A stretch of 64,000 bases of DNA from Glaciecola sp041380235 (GCF_041380235.1 NZ_JBGIYY010000002.1:272289-336288), one strand, 5' to 3'. Positions 1 to 9,759 are shown, numbered from the stretch's first letter. Made by a program: numbers and translations. Notes: generated by a model from the letters alone, not told the origin.

Positions 1-1024
1 AATTCATAATCGTGAACTCACGCACATGGGAGCCTAAGTCAGTTGATGAAAATCGCTCTGTCTCGCCTTCAGGTGAACGGACGGTTCCTTCAATCAATAA
101 ACTGTTGTTGTCAATATAGTCCGGGTCTGCATCAACGATGATTCTATGAAAATCGTCCTCACCTTGGTCTTCAATATGCTCAATGCGAATTGGGTTTGGC
201 AGCAACAGCAATACGTCTGCGGTCTGTTCACGACTAAATAGCGGTGTTCTCACGCTAAACACTGGTTGCCATTCACCATTTGTAATATTGAGATCGAACT
301 CACCGGTAAATGTGCCGTCGCCGGGCATCTCATCTAGGCCAATGCCGTTGTCTTCAAATCGCGCTATATTTTTTGCACCTAAACCAAAGTTTTCATGATC
401 AGGATGATTAGTGCTAATAAAGTCGATAGAAAGCGTTACAACGTCTCTAAACTCTTTGAAATTGACCTTAGTTCCAGCATTTCGTAGAAATGCGGTATGT
501 TTAATGGTCTCACCCGAGAACACAGGCGTCGGAATCGATTCAGCCTCTAAGATAAGGTCGGCAATGACCATTACTCTGCTGTTGGGCAATATTTGTCCTA
601 AGGCCTGCCAAGGGCCAGGCATCGGTTTGATTAATTCAATCATGTCGTAGGTATCTGACTCAAACCAGCTGTAGCTATCGTCTACTGAGTCGTTTTCTAA
701 AAACAATTTACTGCCATTGGGTTTCACTAACACGACAGGAGTGGTGCCGAACTCTCTAAAAAACACCAGAATGACGCGATCAACCCCCGCATCAATGCGA
801 AAGCGATTATCTAATAAAGTAATGTTGTTTTGATAGGTTTCACCAATTGGGAGGATTTTATCGGCGACAGACATCGCCGTAGGCACTGGCACATTTAGTT
901 CTTCTGCCTTGAGCGCACTGACTACGACCACGCACAAAAACACGGCCCAAAACCAAGTTAAGGACCTAAGAAGTTTTCTATTGCGGCGGTTTACGCCAGA
1001 TAACCTGCTCTGATTTCTTTTCAA
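1..1024 (-). CDS. TIGR03503-like envelope protein, C-terminus cut by window edge
   Basis: The minus-strand frame stays open from 1024 to the left edge, about 341 codons, so the C-terminus lies outside the window. The best start I see is a TTG at 1024, 47 bases inside the 3' end of dnaQ. It gives a long basic n-region and one hydrophobic stretch ending ALKA at about residue 40, a signal peptide. The mature part begins EELNVPVPTAMS and continues with beta-rich text including FRIDAGVDRVILVFF and FSVRTPLFSREQ. This resembles the gammaproteobacterial family TIGR03503, whose function is unknown; the resemblance is from memory, not a search. It lies directly downstream of dnaQ on the same strand and is probably co-transcribed. 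The start codon is the weakest part of the call. Confidence 0.6.
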   Translation of the reverse strand, partial: MKRNQSRLSGVNRRNRKLLRSLTWFWAVFLCVVVVSALKAEELNVPVPTAMSVADKILPIGETYQNNITLLDNRFRIDAGVDRVILVFFREFGTTPVVLVKPNGSKLFLENDSVDDSYSWFESDTYDMIELIKPMPGPWQALGQILPNSRVMVIADLILEAESIPTPVFSGETIKHTAFLRNAGTKVNFKEFRDVVTLSIDFISTNHPDHENFGLGAKNIARFEDNGIGLDEMPGDGTFTGEFDLNITNGEWQPVFSVRTPLFSREQTADVLLLLPNPIRIEHIEDQGEDDFHRIIVDADPDYIDNNSLLIEGTVRSPEGETERFSSTDLGSHVREFTIMN

Positions 1025-1688
1025 TGCCGTCTAAATATAATTGGTGCTTTGCTAATTCATCGGCACTTGCCCTGATAACCTTTAAGGCTGGTTTATCTTT
1101 TATGCGGATAATGCCTGTTTCGCCATGATCATTTGCACTTTCATCACTATGCCCTAAGCCAAGTGCACCCTGCCCGCCGGTCATGAATAAATATACATCG
1201 GCTAAAATTTCGCTATCGAGCAAAGCACCATGGAAGGTTCGGTGCCCATTATCGACATGATAGGCCTTACACAGCGCATCTAGATTGTTTTTCTTGCCTG
1301 GACGAATTTTTCTCGCCAGCGCTAAGGTGTCCAAAACGGTGCAAATATCATTGGTTACCGGTAGATTACGACCTACCAGTTTAAACTCATGATCCATAAA
1401 ACCAACGTCAAATGGCGCGTTATGGATAACCAGTTCAGCACCGCGTATAAAGTCTATAAACGCATCTGCCACATCCACAAATTTCGGCTTATCTTCCAAA
1501 AATTCATTGGTTATACCGTGCACATTGATTGCTTCTTGCTCGATTTCTCGCTGAGGATTAATGTATACATGAAAGGTATTGCCGGTTAGTTTTCGGTCAA
1601 TCATTTCTACGCAGCCAATTTCAATGATGCGGTGTCCATCTAGCGGATTGATGCCAGTGGTTTCGGTATCGAGTACAATTTGTCGCAT
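978..1688 (-). CDS. dnaQ: DNA polymerase III epsilon subunit (proofreading 3'-5' exonuclease)
   Basis: This 236-residue protein is the editing exonuclease of the replicative polymerase core, where it pairs with the alpha and theta subunits. Exo I is visible as DTETTG with D7 and E9, Exo II as HNAPFD with D94, and Exo III as HGALLDSE with H153 and D158. These match the five metal and catalytic residues of the DEDDh family. After the nuclease domain, QGALGL near residue 173 is a plausible beta-clamp binding peptide. Length is close to the E. coli protein. It is divergent from rnhA across about 83 bases, the arrangement known in enterics. Its last bases overlap the putative TTG start of the next gene. 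Confidence 0.96.
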   Translation of the reverse strand: MRQIVLDTETTGINPLDGHRIIEIGCVEMIDRKLTGNTFHVYINPQREIEQEAINVHGITNEFLEDKPKFVDVADAFIDFIRGAELVIHNAPFDVGFMDHEFKLVGRNLPVTNDICTVLDTLALARKIRPGKKNNLDALCKAYHVDNGHRTFHGALLDSEILADVYLFMTGGQGALGLGHSDESANDHGETGIIRIKDKPALKVIRASADELAKHQLYLDGIEKKSEQVIWRKPPQ

Positions 1689-1771
1689 TAACTTTTCCTT
1701 TTTGTGTTGGGGTCAGTATACTTCGCCTCACTCGCGCTGAACACAGCTTGCTCAAGGAAATATTCGATAAC

Positions 1772-2242
1772 ATGAAAAAAGTGACGCTTTACACTGATGG
1801 CTCTTGTTTAGGCAACCCCGGTCCTGGGGGGTATGGTGCACTATTGATCTTTGGCGATCATAGAAAAACGCTTTCTGGTGGATTCAAACACACCACCAAT
1901 AATCGGATGGAGCTGCTGGCCCCCATTGAAGCACTAAATGCCCTGAGCCAAGCCTGTGAGGTGAACATTTATACCGACAGTCAGTATGTCAAAAATGGCA
2001 TCAATCAATGGATCAATAATTGGAAGCGGAACAACTGGTTAACCTCTGCTAAAAAGCCAGTAAAAAACGTAGACCTATGGAAACGCTTAGACGAAGCTTG
2101 CACTCGCCATAAACTTCAGTGGCATTGGGTCAAAGGGCATTCTGGACAACCAGAAAATGAGTTAGTAGACGACTTAGCAAGAGAAGCCGCTCAGTCTAAC
2201 GAACTAGTCGATGATGAAGGCTTTGAAGAGGCGGTATTATGA
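1772..2242 (+). CDS. rnhA: Ribonuclease HI
   Basis: The product degrades RNA in RNA-DNA hybrids, removing primers and R-loops. A start at ATG 1772 gives 156 residues, almost exactly the family length, and AAGGAAA lies 11 bases upstream. A longer frame from TTG 1748 would add eight unneeded residues. The active site is complete: D9 in YTDGSC, E47 in NRMELLA, D69 in YTDSQYV, H123 in WVKGHSG and D133 in VDDLARE. The stop overlaps the ATG of rlmI by four bases (ATGA), so the two are translationally coupled. A TATACT element at 1717-1722 could be the -10 box, but no good -35 box was seen. Confidence 0.96.
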   Translation: MKKVTLYTDGSCLGNPGPGGYGALLIFGDHRKTLSGGFKHTTNNRMELLAPIEALNALSQACEVNIYTDSQYVKNGINQWINNWKRNNWLTSAKKPVKNVDLWKRLDEACTRHKLQWHWVKGHSGQPENELVDDLAREAAQSNELVDDEGFEEAVL

Positions 2243-3447
2243 ATCCATCAGTCACTCTAAAAATAACCCGCGAAAAGTCTCTTATGAGGCGCCACCCATG
2301 GGTATTTGAAGGGGCTATTGAGAGCGTAAGCGGTCAGCCCAGAAGCGGCGCAACCGTCGATATATTTGATGACAAAGGCAATTGGATAGCTAAAGGTGCC
2401 TATTCGCCAGAGTCGCAAATTCGCGTCCGCGTATGGAGCTTTGATGAAAACGAAGTGATTGATGACGGCTTTTTTAAACGCCGCATACAATATGCCTTCG
2501 ATACTCGCCAAGCATGGATGAGCCATAGTGCCAACGCGATGAGTACTAACGCCTATCGCTTGGTTGCCTCCGAGTCTGATGGACTGCCAGGTGTCACCAT
2601 CGACAAATATCATAATGTATTAGTAATGCAATTGCTCAGCACTGGCGCCGAGCGACATAAGCGTAAAATTGTCAACGCCCTCAAAGCGATGTTTCCCGAT
2701 CACATTATCCATGAGCGAAGCGATGTTGAAGTACGCAAAAAAGAAGGCCTGCTGCCGTTAGTGCAAACCCACGTCGGCGAATTACCTCACAGTGTGTTAA
2801 TTGAAGAAAACGGCTTTCGCTTAGAAGTCGACTTGATATCTGGCCACAAGACCGGTTTTTACCTTGATCAACGTAAAAACCGACAGATTGCGGGGGCACT
2901 CAGCCAAAATAAGCGAGTATTAAACTGTTTTAGCTACACCGGTACGTTTTCGGTATACGCGCTGCAGGGCGGAGCAACTGAAGTCATTAACGTAGATGTT
3001 TCGCAAAGTGCCTTAGATACCTCGCAAAAGAACCTCGCCCTCAACTTTACCAAAACGCAGTGCGCAAAAGTTAAACATGTAAAACAAGACGTATTTGAAC
3101 TACTGAGAACCTATCAAGAACAAGGTGAAAAGTTTGATTTGATCGTCATGGACCCACCCAAGTTTGTCGAAAACAAAAATCATTTGGTAAGAGCCTCTAG
3201 AGGATATAAGGACATCAACCGCATTGCCTGTGAGTTACTCAATACAAACGGCATACTGTTAACCTTCAGTTGTTCTGGTTTAGTCAGTCAAGACTTGTTC
3301 AATAAAATTATTGCGGATGCGGCACTAGATGCCAACACGCAGTTGGGTTATTTGCAAAAGCTCGAGCAAGATGGCGACCATATTATCGCCAGTAGTTTTC
3401 CAGAGGGAGCCTATTTGAAAGGTCTGGTATGCATTAAGCGTGCATAA
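2239..3447 (+). CDS. rlmI: 23S rRNA (cytosine-1962-C5)-methyltransferase RlmI
   Basis: This 402-residue SAM-dependent methyltransferase is expected to make m5C1962 in 23S rRNA. An N-terminal PUA-like RNA-binding part covers about residues 1-75. The Rossmann domain follows, with the YLDQR signature near 207, motif I VLNCFSYTGTFS near 228, the DPPKF motif near 305, and TFSCSG near 342. Length matches E. coli RlmI (396). The gene is coupled to rnhA through a four-base overlap and ends at a bidirectional terminator shared with the convergent PilZ gene. An RlmI/RlmK-type relative with another target base cannot be excluded from sequence alone. Confidence 0.88.
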   Translation: MNPSVTLKITREKSLMRRHPWVFEGAIESVSGQPRSGATVDIFDDKGNWIAKGAYSPESQIRVRVWSFDENEVIDDGFFKRRIQYAFDTRQAWMSHSANAMSTNAYRLVASESDGLPGVTIDKYHNVLVMQLLSTGAERHKRKIVNALKAMFPDHIIHERSDVEVRKKEGLLPLVQTHVGELPHSVLIEENGFRLEVDLISGHKTGFYLDQRKNRQIAGALSQNKRVLNCFSYTGTFSVYALQGGATEVINVDVSQSALDTSQKNLALNFTKTQCAKVKHVKQDVFELLRTYQEQGEKFDLIVMDPPKFVENKNHLVRASRGYKDINRIACELLNTNGILLTFSCSGLVSQDLFNKIIADAALDANTQLGYLQKLEQDGDHIIASSFPEGAYLKGLVCIKRA

Positions 3448-3472
3448 AAAAGAGCGACTCTCAGCTCTTTTT
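3447..3472. terminator. Bidirectional rho-independent terminator
   Basis: Arms AAAAAGAGC (3447-3455) and GCTCTTTTT (3464-3472) pair perfectly around an eight-base loop. The A/T flanks give a U-tract in either direction. It lies between convergent rlmI and the PilZ gene, whose stop codon falls inside the hairpin. Confidence 0.85.
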
Positions 3473-3773
3473 ATTTCATTTCGCTAATTTCAACGCCTAC
3501 AAGGCAGGTGTTTTCAGCTTCAGAGTCGCAACGGACCACTTTCGCTTTGGCTTCAAGAGAAGGGATTTGGTCGTTATTGGAGTCAATGGTGATGTCTAAT
3601 AAGGTGCCTAAATCGATACTGGACTGTTCAATTTCTAGCGACATTCCGGTTGCACTAATATCTCGGCACACAGCCGCCATTGGCGCAGCTGAAGGATTGT
3701 CTAAGAGCGACACTTCGCAAGGCGAATTCACCATCATTCGATAAAAATTTCGCTTGTCGTCATAGCCCAACAT
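3471..3773 (-). CDS. PilZ domain protein, putative c-di-GMP receptor
   Basis: This is a stand-alone PilZ domain of 100 residues. The RxxxR motif is present near the N-terminus (RNFYR, R8 and R12). The second c-di-GMP contact, D/NxSxxG, appears as DISATG near residue 39, followed by beta-strand text. Both halves needed for ligand binding are intact, so binding of cyclic di-GMP is a reasonable inference; the output partner is unknown. It is transcribed alone and convergent to rlmI. The 89 bases between it and hrpA leave room for its own promoter. Confidence 0.85.
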   Translation of the reverse strand: MLGYDDKRNFYRMMVNSPCEVSLLDNPSAAPMAAVCRDISATGMSLEIEQSSIDLGTLLDITIDSNNDQIPSLEAKAKVVRCDSEAENTCLVGVEISEMK

Positions 3774-3862
3774 AATACTACCTCTTAATTCAAAAATGTT
3801 GACGCAATGTTATAAGGAGTTGTCCATTGGCTGTCAACCGTTTATTCGCCATATCCGGCGAT

Positions 3863-6800
3863 TTAGTATTCAGCAATCTTATGTTGAATACGCTTGAGCG
3901 AAATGGGGAACTTTGTGCCCAACTGTTGTGCAAACAGGGAGATCCTCAACTCTTCAATCATCCAGCGGACTTCGTCTAAGTCAGATAGATTCTGATGCTT
4001 GTTTTTAAAGTCATTTTTTAATGCATCAAAAGCCCCTTGGGCCTTGTCGACTTCCAGTTGATTGAGTCGATCACGATTGGCATCAACTTTAAGTTTCTCG
4101 GCTCGATTTAACAATCCTTTAAGGTATCTATTCCAGTCAAGCAACCTTTCTTCACCTAGGTCGAACACAAAGCCTTTGTATACCAATTGATTTAAGTGCT
4201 GCTGCACATGCTTGATGTTATTAATCAGATTTAAAGGAATGTTACCCTTAGTATGTTTGGCAATCTGATTGGCCACCGCTAAACCACTTTCCACCTGATT
4301 TGCAATCTGCAGTGCTCGGTCATTTATTTCACCACGAACAATCTCGCAAATGCCCTTAAAATCTGCTGGAGTTCTTATGCTATCGGGCTTTGAGTGCGCA
4401 TTAACCAGACTGTCGATGCTGGCAATGATAATATCGTCGATGAGGGGCTTAATTTGCCCAAATGGATTAAAATATAAGCTCAGCTTTGCTTTATTAGGCA
4501 GTTTGTCTTGTAAGAATTTCACGGGAGACGGGACGTTCAGTTTAATCAGTTCGTACACACCGCGTCTATGAGCAAGCTGCGCATCTGTTAGGTTGTCAAT
4601 CAGAGCAACTTTAATTTTTTGCTTGTCAAACACCAACGCCGGAAAGGCTTTTACTTCATAACCAGCCTGCTTTTGCGTGAACTGTTTCGGCAATTCACCA
4701 AAATCCCATTGCGTGACGTTTTCTTTCTCTAATTCGGGCGTAGCCACCTTCTCAATGGTTTGTTTGAGGGCTTTTTTAAGGGACAGCTTTAGCTCGTTAA
4801 GCGATTTACCTGTCGCTACGCTTTTCTGTTTTTCGTCAAGCACTACAAAATTAAAGCGTAGGTGAGAAGGTAAACTAGTGATGTCAAAGTCATCCGCATT
4901 TACTCTCACACCAGACATTTTGAACAACTTGCTCGATAGCGCATCCACGATTGCCTTGGGCGCCCCGCTGTCTTGGGTCATTTGCATGTCTTCTAACGCC
5001 GCTTTGGCATAGTCGGGAGCGGGCACGAAGTTGCGCCTCAAACGTTTGGGTAGTGTTTTTATTAAGTGCGTCACCAATTCAAGGCGCATACCGGGCACCA
5101 ACCAGTCAAACCCAAAGTCTTTCAACTGATTTAATAGACCGAGAGGCACATGAATAGCAACACCATCTAGCGCTTGGTTGGGTTCAAAATGATAGCTTAT
5201 GGGCAGATGCAAATTGCCTTGATGCCATTTATCGGGAAAATCAGCCGCTGAAATTTCAGATGGGTCGCGCTTTAATAGATCCTCGTAACTAAACTCTAAT
5301 AATGTAGAGCTAGCCTTACTGGCTTTTTGCCACCATTTTTTAAAACTCGCTTCGTTGTTAATGTCACTGGGGATGTGTTCATCATAAAACTGACACAGTG
5401 TTTCTTCGTCAATCAAGATATCTCGACGGCGAGCCTTTTGCTCTAATAATTCCACCTCTGCCACTTGCCTTTGATTATGCTTTAAAAAAGCGTAGTTAAG
5501 GTTAGTTTGACCTTGTACCAAGGCTTCTCGAATAAACAGCTCACGGCAAACGAAGGGGTCGACTAAGCTGTAGTTAACAACCCGCCGAGTGACTATGGGC
5601 AAACCAAATAAATTAATGGTCAGGTAGGCCATCGTTGCGCCGCGCTTCTTGCTCCAATGTGGCTCTGCGTAATTGTGTTTGGCAACGTGCTGACTAATCG
5701 GCTCCAGCCATTCCACGTCAATTTTAGCGACTTGGCGTGCAAATAAACGGGATGTTTCAACTAGTTCCGCAGCCATAATCCATTTTGGCTGTGTTTTGGC
5801 CACGTTTGAGCCTGGAAAGATCATAAATTGAGAGTTTCTGCTGCCTAAGTACTGTCGATTTTTATCTTTAAGGCCTAGTTGCGACAGCAAACCTACTGCA
5901 AGTGCGGTATGAATCGCTTGGTAGTCTGCACCTTGCGAGTTAATACGTAAATTCACTGCCACCAAAGACTGCTTAATTTGGCTGACAATATCCTGCCATT
6001 CTCGCATGCGCTGAAAATGAATAAAGTATTGCTTACACCATTTACGCAACTGGCTATTGCTTAAGGTTCTTTGCTGGGTTTTAAAGGCTTCCCATAAATT
6101 CAATAAACTGATGAAGTCAGAGTCTTTGTCAGCAAATTCTGCGTGCGCTAGATCTGCTTGCTGTTGTTTTTCTTGTGGTCGCTCTCTAGGATCTTGTACA
6201 GACATCCCCGAAGTGATCACAATAACTTCATATACAGCGTCCATTTGACCGGCATGAATGATCATTCTTGAGTATCTGGGATCAAGGGGCAAAGGTGCCA
6301 TTTGCCTGCCAATATCAGTTAGGCGTAACCGCCCTGAACGCCTATCGACGGCTAGTAACTCTTCTAACAGTTTGATACCGTCATTAATGTTTTTATCGTC
6401 GGGTGCTTGTACAAATGGAAAGTTATTAATCTCGCCTAAGCCTAGCGCAAGCATCTGAATAATAACACTCGATAGATGCGTTCGAACAATCTCAGGATCG
6501 GTAAATTCTGGGCGCGATAAATAATCTTGTTCGGTATAAAGACGAATACAGATACCGTCGGAAACGCGACCACAGCGACCCGCTCGTTGATTCGCAGAAG
6601 CCTGAGATACCGGTTCAATGGGAAGACGCTGTATTTTACTGCGCTGGGAATATCTTGAAATACGCGCTACACCAGTATCAACCACGTATTTTATACCCGG
6701 AACCGTTAACGATGTTTCTGCGACATTGGTGGCCAATACGATGCGCCGCCCACTGTGTGACGAAAAAATACGGTTTTGTTCTGAAGCCGATAATCGTGCA

Positions 6801-7753
6801 TAAAGCGGGACAATTTCCGTATTTCGGTACTGGCGCTTGGATAACTGATCTTGGGCGTCTCGAATATCCCTTTCGCCGCTCAAAAATATCAGTATGTCGC
6901 CATTAGGCTCACGCATCAACTCGTCAACAGCATCAACCATCATTTGTGTTGTATCGCCTTCTTCCTTGTCGCTACCGCCATAATCTACAGGGTCTTTATA
7001 TCGTATTTCGACCGGATAAGTGCGTCCACTGACTTCAATAATGGGCGCGTCATTAAAGTGCTCAGAAAAGCGCTGAGGGTCGATAGTTGCTGAGGTGATG
7101 ATAAGCTTTAAGTCAGGCCGTTTCGGTAACAATTGTTTCAAATAACCCAGCAAAAAATCGATGTTTAAACTACGCTCGTGAGCTTCATCTATAATGATCG
7201 TATCGTATTGATTTAAAAACCGGTCTTGCTGGATCTCAGCCAGTAAAATACCGTCAGTCATGAGCTTAACTAAGCTGGTATCACCTACATGATCGCTAAA
7301 ACGCACTTTAAAGCCAACCGCTTGACCAATTTCAGTATTGAGTTCTTCAGCAATTCTTGTCGCGACGCTGCGCGCCGCTAATCGCCTTGGCTGTGTATGT
7401 CCAATAAAGCCAGATACACCCCGCCCTAACTCTAAGCACATCTTTGGTATCTGGGTGGTTTTACCTGAGCCTGTTTCACCGGCGATAATCACCACTTGAT
7501 GCGCCTCAATAAGGGCCTTTATGTCATCTTTTTTTTGCGCTACCGGTAAATCAGGGTAATCAATCGAGGGGACTGCAAGCAGACGCTTTTCGCGTTCGGC
7601 CTGTGAGCCCGCAATATCCGTCATGAGCTTTTCCAGAGCCGCTTGTTTGCTGGACTCGTCTTTTATCCGAGCGATATCCTTGGCTTTTCTTTTAAAGCGA
7701 TGTTTGTGCTTTTGGAGACAGCGACTTAGTGCTTTTTCTAAATTTAATGACAT
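3863..7753 (-). CDS. hrpA: ATP-dependent RNA helicase HrpA (DEAH box)
   Basis: This large helicase acts on mRNA and stalled ribosomes in related bacteria. I place the start at ATG 7753 (MSLNLEKAL), which gives 1296 residues against 1300 in E. coli. An upstream TTG at 7807 would add 18 residues that do not look like the family. Walker A GETGSGKTT lies at about 92-100, followed by the DEAH box in DEAHERS, the SAT motif, and motif VI QRAGRCGR. The long C-terminal part with OB-fold and DUF3418-like sequence ends in HKIAEY. Every helicase motif is intact. It is transcribed away from its asparaginase neighbour's terminator and appears monocistronic. Confidence 0.95.
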   Translation of the reverse strand: MSLNLEKALSRCLQKHKHRFKRKAKDIARIKDESSKQAALEKLMTDIAGSQAEREKRLLAVPSIDYPDLPVAQKKDDIKALIEAHQVVIIAGETGSGKTTQIPKMCLELGRGVSGFIGHTQPRRLAARSVATRIAEELNTEIGQAVGFKVRFSDHVGDTSLVKLMTDGILLAEIQQDRFLNQYDTIIIDEAHERSLNIDFLLGYLKQLLPKRPDLKLIITSATIDPQRFSEHFNDAPIIEVSGRTYPVEIRYKDPVDYGGSDKEEGDTTQMMVDAVDELMREPNGDILIFLSGERDIRDAQDQLSKRQYRNTEIVPLYARLSASEQNRIFSSHSGRRIVLATNVAETSLTVPGIKYVVDTGVARISRYSQRSKIQRLPIEPVSQASANQRAGRCGRVSDGICIRLYTEQDYLSRPEFTDPEIVRTHLSSVIIQMLALGLGEINNFPFVQAPDDKNINDGIKLLEELLAVDRRSGRLRLTDIGRQMAPLPLDPRYSRMIIHAGQMDAVYEVIVITSGMSVQDPRERPQEKQQQADLAHAEFADKDSDFISLLNLWEAFKTQQRTLSNSQLRKWCKQYFIHFQRMREWQDIVSQIKQSLVAVNLRINSQGADYQAIHTALAVGLLSQLGLKDKNRQYLGSRNSQFMIFPGSNVAKTQPKWIMAAELVETSRLFARQVAKIDVEWLEPISQHVAKHNYAEPHWSKKRGATMAYLTINLFGLPIVTRRVVNYSLVDPFVCRELFIREALVQGQTNLNYAFLKHNQRQVAEVELLEQKARRRDILIDEETLCQFYDEHIPSDINNEASFKKWWQKASKASSTLLEFSYEDLLKRDPSEISAADFPDKWHQGNLHLPISYHFEPNQALDGVAIHVPLGLLNQLKDFGFDWLVPGMRLELVTHLIKTLPKRLRRNFVPAPDYAKAALEDMQMTQDSGAPKAIVDALSSKLFKMSGVRVNADDFDITSLPSHLRFNFVVLDEKQKSVATGKSLNELKLSLKKALKQTIEKVATPELEKENVTQWDFGELPKQFTQKQAGYEVKAFPALVFDKQKIKVALIDNLTDAQLAHRRGVYELIKLNVPSPVKFLQDKLPNKAKLSLYFNPFGQIKPLIDDIIIASIDSLVNAHSKPDSIRTPADFKGICEIVRGEINDRALQIANQVESGLAVANQIAKHTKGNIPLNLINNIKHVQQHLNQLVYKGFVFDLGEERLLDWNRYLKGLLNRAEKLKVDANRDRLNQLEVDKAQGAFDALKNDFKNKHQNLSDLDEVRWMIEELRISLFAQQLGTKFPISLKRIQHKIAEY

Positions 7754-7809
7754 CTTATTACGTGAGCCTACCTGAACAAAGGCATACCTAAAGTTAAGTA
7801 AAAACAAAG

Positions 7810-7827
7810 GCCTGCTAATATGCAGGC
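7810..7827 (-). terminator. Rho-independent terminator after the asparaginase gene
   Basis: GCCTGC and GCAGGC pair around TAATAT. Read on the minus strand, the hairpin is followed by CTTTGTTTTTAC, a T-rich tail. It lies 83 bases beyond the stop of the asparaginase gene and upstream of hrpA, separating the two transcripts. Confidence 0.7.
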
Positions 7828-7910
7828 GATTTACTTTTTATAATGAGCGTAGGATGGGCATGCGCCCTTTTTAAATCAAGCCTTAGTTGTCAAACTGAGC
7901 AAAATACTCA

Positions 7911-9005
7911 CTAATCCTTGTAAATAAGCACCGTCTTATTGCCATCTATATCAATACTTCCACGATACATCCCTTCGGTATTAAAGGGCATGGCTATATT
8001 GCCTTTAGCGTCGATGGCTATAATTCCACCAGTTCCGCCTGCTGGCAACAATACATCGTGAATAACGGTATTTGCCGCTTGCTCTAAGCTAATCTTTTGA
8101 TACTTCATGCGGGCACAAATATCTGCCGCCACGTTGTATCGAATAAAATACTCGCCATGACCGGTTGCTGAAACCGCACACGACGTATTATCAGCATAGG
8201 TTCCAGAGCCAATAATCGGAGAGTCGCCTACACGTCCATAGCGTTTTGCAGTCATACCACCGGTAGAAGTGCCCGCAGAAATATTGCCATTTGCGTCTAA
8301 CACTACCACGCCGACTGTACCAAATTTAAAATCGTTAAATTCGGCGTTTTCTAAATAAGCCTGAGTGTCGACAGCTTCGCTTTCGCTGATGCGCTGTTTT
8401 GCGCGTTGCAAAGCCTCAAATCGTCTCGGCGTATTAAACGTGGTGTTTTCAGTCTTTTCGACACCGTGCTCAAGGGCAAACTGCTCAGCACCTTTGCCTG
8501 ACAGCATAACATGCACAGATTGCTCCATAACTAAACGTGCCGCCACAATCGGGTTTTTGATATTTGTTACACTGGCGACTGCGCCTGCTTGCAAATTATC
8601 GCCGCGCATGATTGAGGCGTCTAACTCATGCTGTCCGTCAAAGGTATATACCGCTCCTATGCCTGCATTAAACAAAGGAGAATCCTCTAAATACTTAATT
8701 GCGGCAACAATTGCATCGAGACCATCTTTACCCTGTGCCAACTGCTCGTAACCCAAATCAAGCGCCGTATTGATGGCGAGTTTGTACTCAGCTTCTTGCT
8801 CATCGCTTAAATTGGCTTTTGTGATGGTTCCGGCACCGCCATGTATCGCGATAGCGACCGGACTTTTGGTCGATGCATGATTGTGAGCATGCAATAAAAA
8901 CGGAAGCGCGCAAAGCGCTGCGGTAATTAACAAGTGCTTTAGGGGCTTGAACTTTGTGGCTCTAAGCGTTTTTTGGCACAAATTTGAGGCGTTTTTTAAA
9001 GCCAT
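7911..9005 (-). CDS. Secreted isoaspartyl peptidase / L-asparaginase (Ntn hydrolase, T2 family)
   Basis: The protein should cleave isoaspartyl dipeptides and/or asparagine after self-processing into two subunits. The N-terminus is basic, then hydrophobic, ending LLHA at residue 40, a signal peptide; the mature enzyme would be periplasmic. The family opening AIHGGAGT follows at about 53-60. The processing and catalytic threonine is T230 in the GTVGVV motif, with STGGM and the GDSPIIGSG substrate loop downstream. Length is 364 with the leader, as expected. Many homologues (E. coli IaaA) lack so long a leader, so export is the distinctive feature here. Substrate preference cannot be read from the sequence. 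Confidence 0.9.
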   Translation of the reverse strand: MALKNASNLCQKTLRATKFKPLKHLLITAALCALPFLLHAHNHASTKSPVAIAIHGGAGTITKANLSDEQEAEYKLAINTALDLGYEQLAQGKDGLDAIVAAIKYLEDSPLFNAGIGAVYTFDGQHELDASIMRGDNLQAGAVASVTNIKNPIVAARLVMEQSVHVMLSGKGAEQFALEHGVEKTENTTFNTPRRFEALQRAKQRISESEAVDTQAYLENAEFNDFKFGTVGVVVLDANGNISAGTSTGGMTAKRYGRVGDSPIIGSGTYADNTSCAVSATGHGEYFIRYNVAADICARMKYQKISLEQAANTVIHDVLLPAGGTGGIIAIDAKGNIAMPFNTEGMYRGSIDIDGNKTVLIYKD

Positions 9006-9093
9006 AATATCTACCCTTAAGTTAGGTCATAATGAAAACCTAACATTAAGGGTAAATGATAAAAATGTCTAATCTCTTACACGCAGATCAGCA

Positions 9094-9345
9094 TTATCTT
9101 CGCGCAGCAATAGCTTGCCACTTACTTAATTCAAGTTGCGGCGCTACCGCTGACAACACATGATGTTTAAATGCCTCAAAATTTGCATATTCAAAAGACT
9201 CGTTATCCGCTAATTCGTTAAAAACCAAACGCAATTTTCGCATCGAAAAAAACGGCACAATGAACGGTCCACTATGCCCAAATCCCTGGGCTTGGGGTTG
9301 ATAAGCCTGCAATAAAGCGGCCTCACCAAAATTCACTTCTTTCAT
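9094..9345 (-). CDS. Small conserved-looking protein of unknown function
   Basis: I do not recognise this family. The start chosen is ATG 9345 (MKEVNFGEAALLQ), because GGAGA sits at ideal distance before it; an in-frame ATG at 9357 lies upstream and overlaps that ribosome binding site. The 83-residue product has no signal peptide or membrane segment. It has an aromatic middle part (FIVPFFSMRKLRLVF) and a probable amphipathic C-terminal half ending KWQAIAARR. It stands alone between the asparaginase and sbcB with its own 400-base upstream region. A cytoplasmic accessory protein is all that can be suggested. Confidence 0.55.
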   Translation of the reverse strand: MKEVNFGEAALLQAYQPQAQGFGHSGPFIVPFFSMRKLRLVFNELADNESFEYANFEAFKHHVLSAVAPQLELSKWQAIAARR

Positions 9346-9357
9346 GTCTTTCTCCAT

Positions 9358-9759
9358 TTGATTACACTTCCAACACTTTGAGTTTAATGTTTTAAAGCCG
9401 CGCTTTAATAGTACATCTAGTTATTAACATCCATTTTTATATAACTCTTTTACTGTTGCTTTTTTGCAACACCTTTAAGTGTTTTACTAGTAGCCATGTG
9501 TCAATCTTTTGACAAACCCACAGAGACTTAAATAAGTCTAACCAGCCAACCAAATCATCCATAATGGAATAAAGCGTTAAAACAGGGAGTTATCTCTAAG
9601 TCTATTTATATCTAACTGTTTTCATTGCTTTATTACCTACCTACACTTTGATGCAATCACCGTTTGCATCAGCACTAATCATACAATTAAGCGTTGCGAG
9701 GCTTGCTATGCCCATATACACTTGCGCCATCACTTTGATTTCACTCCAAAAAGGAAATT
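9358..9759. other. Intergenic region with two short hairpins, no gene seen
   Basis: These 402 bases separate the small minus-strand gene from sbcB and must hold both promoters. A perfect hairpin TGTTGC/GCAACA with a six-T loop lies at 9454-9471. A second inverted repeat GATGCAA/TTGCATC lies near 9651-9671. Reading frames on both strands are short and lack ribosome binding sites. The hairpins could act in the leader of the 9345 gene, but nothing shows that. Confidence 0.4.

Noticed and set aside
7855..7873. GGGC/GCCC hairpin followed by TTTTT on the plus strand
   Set aside because: No plus-strand gene precedes it and the stem has only four pairs; the neighbouring GCCTGC/GCAGGC hairpin explains termination on the minus strand better.
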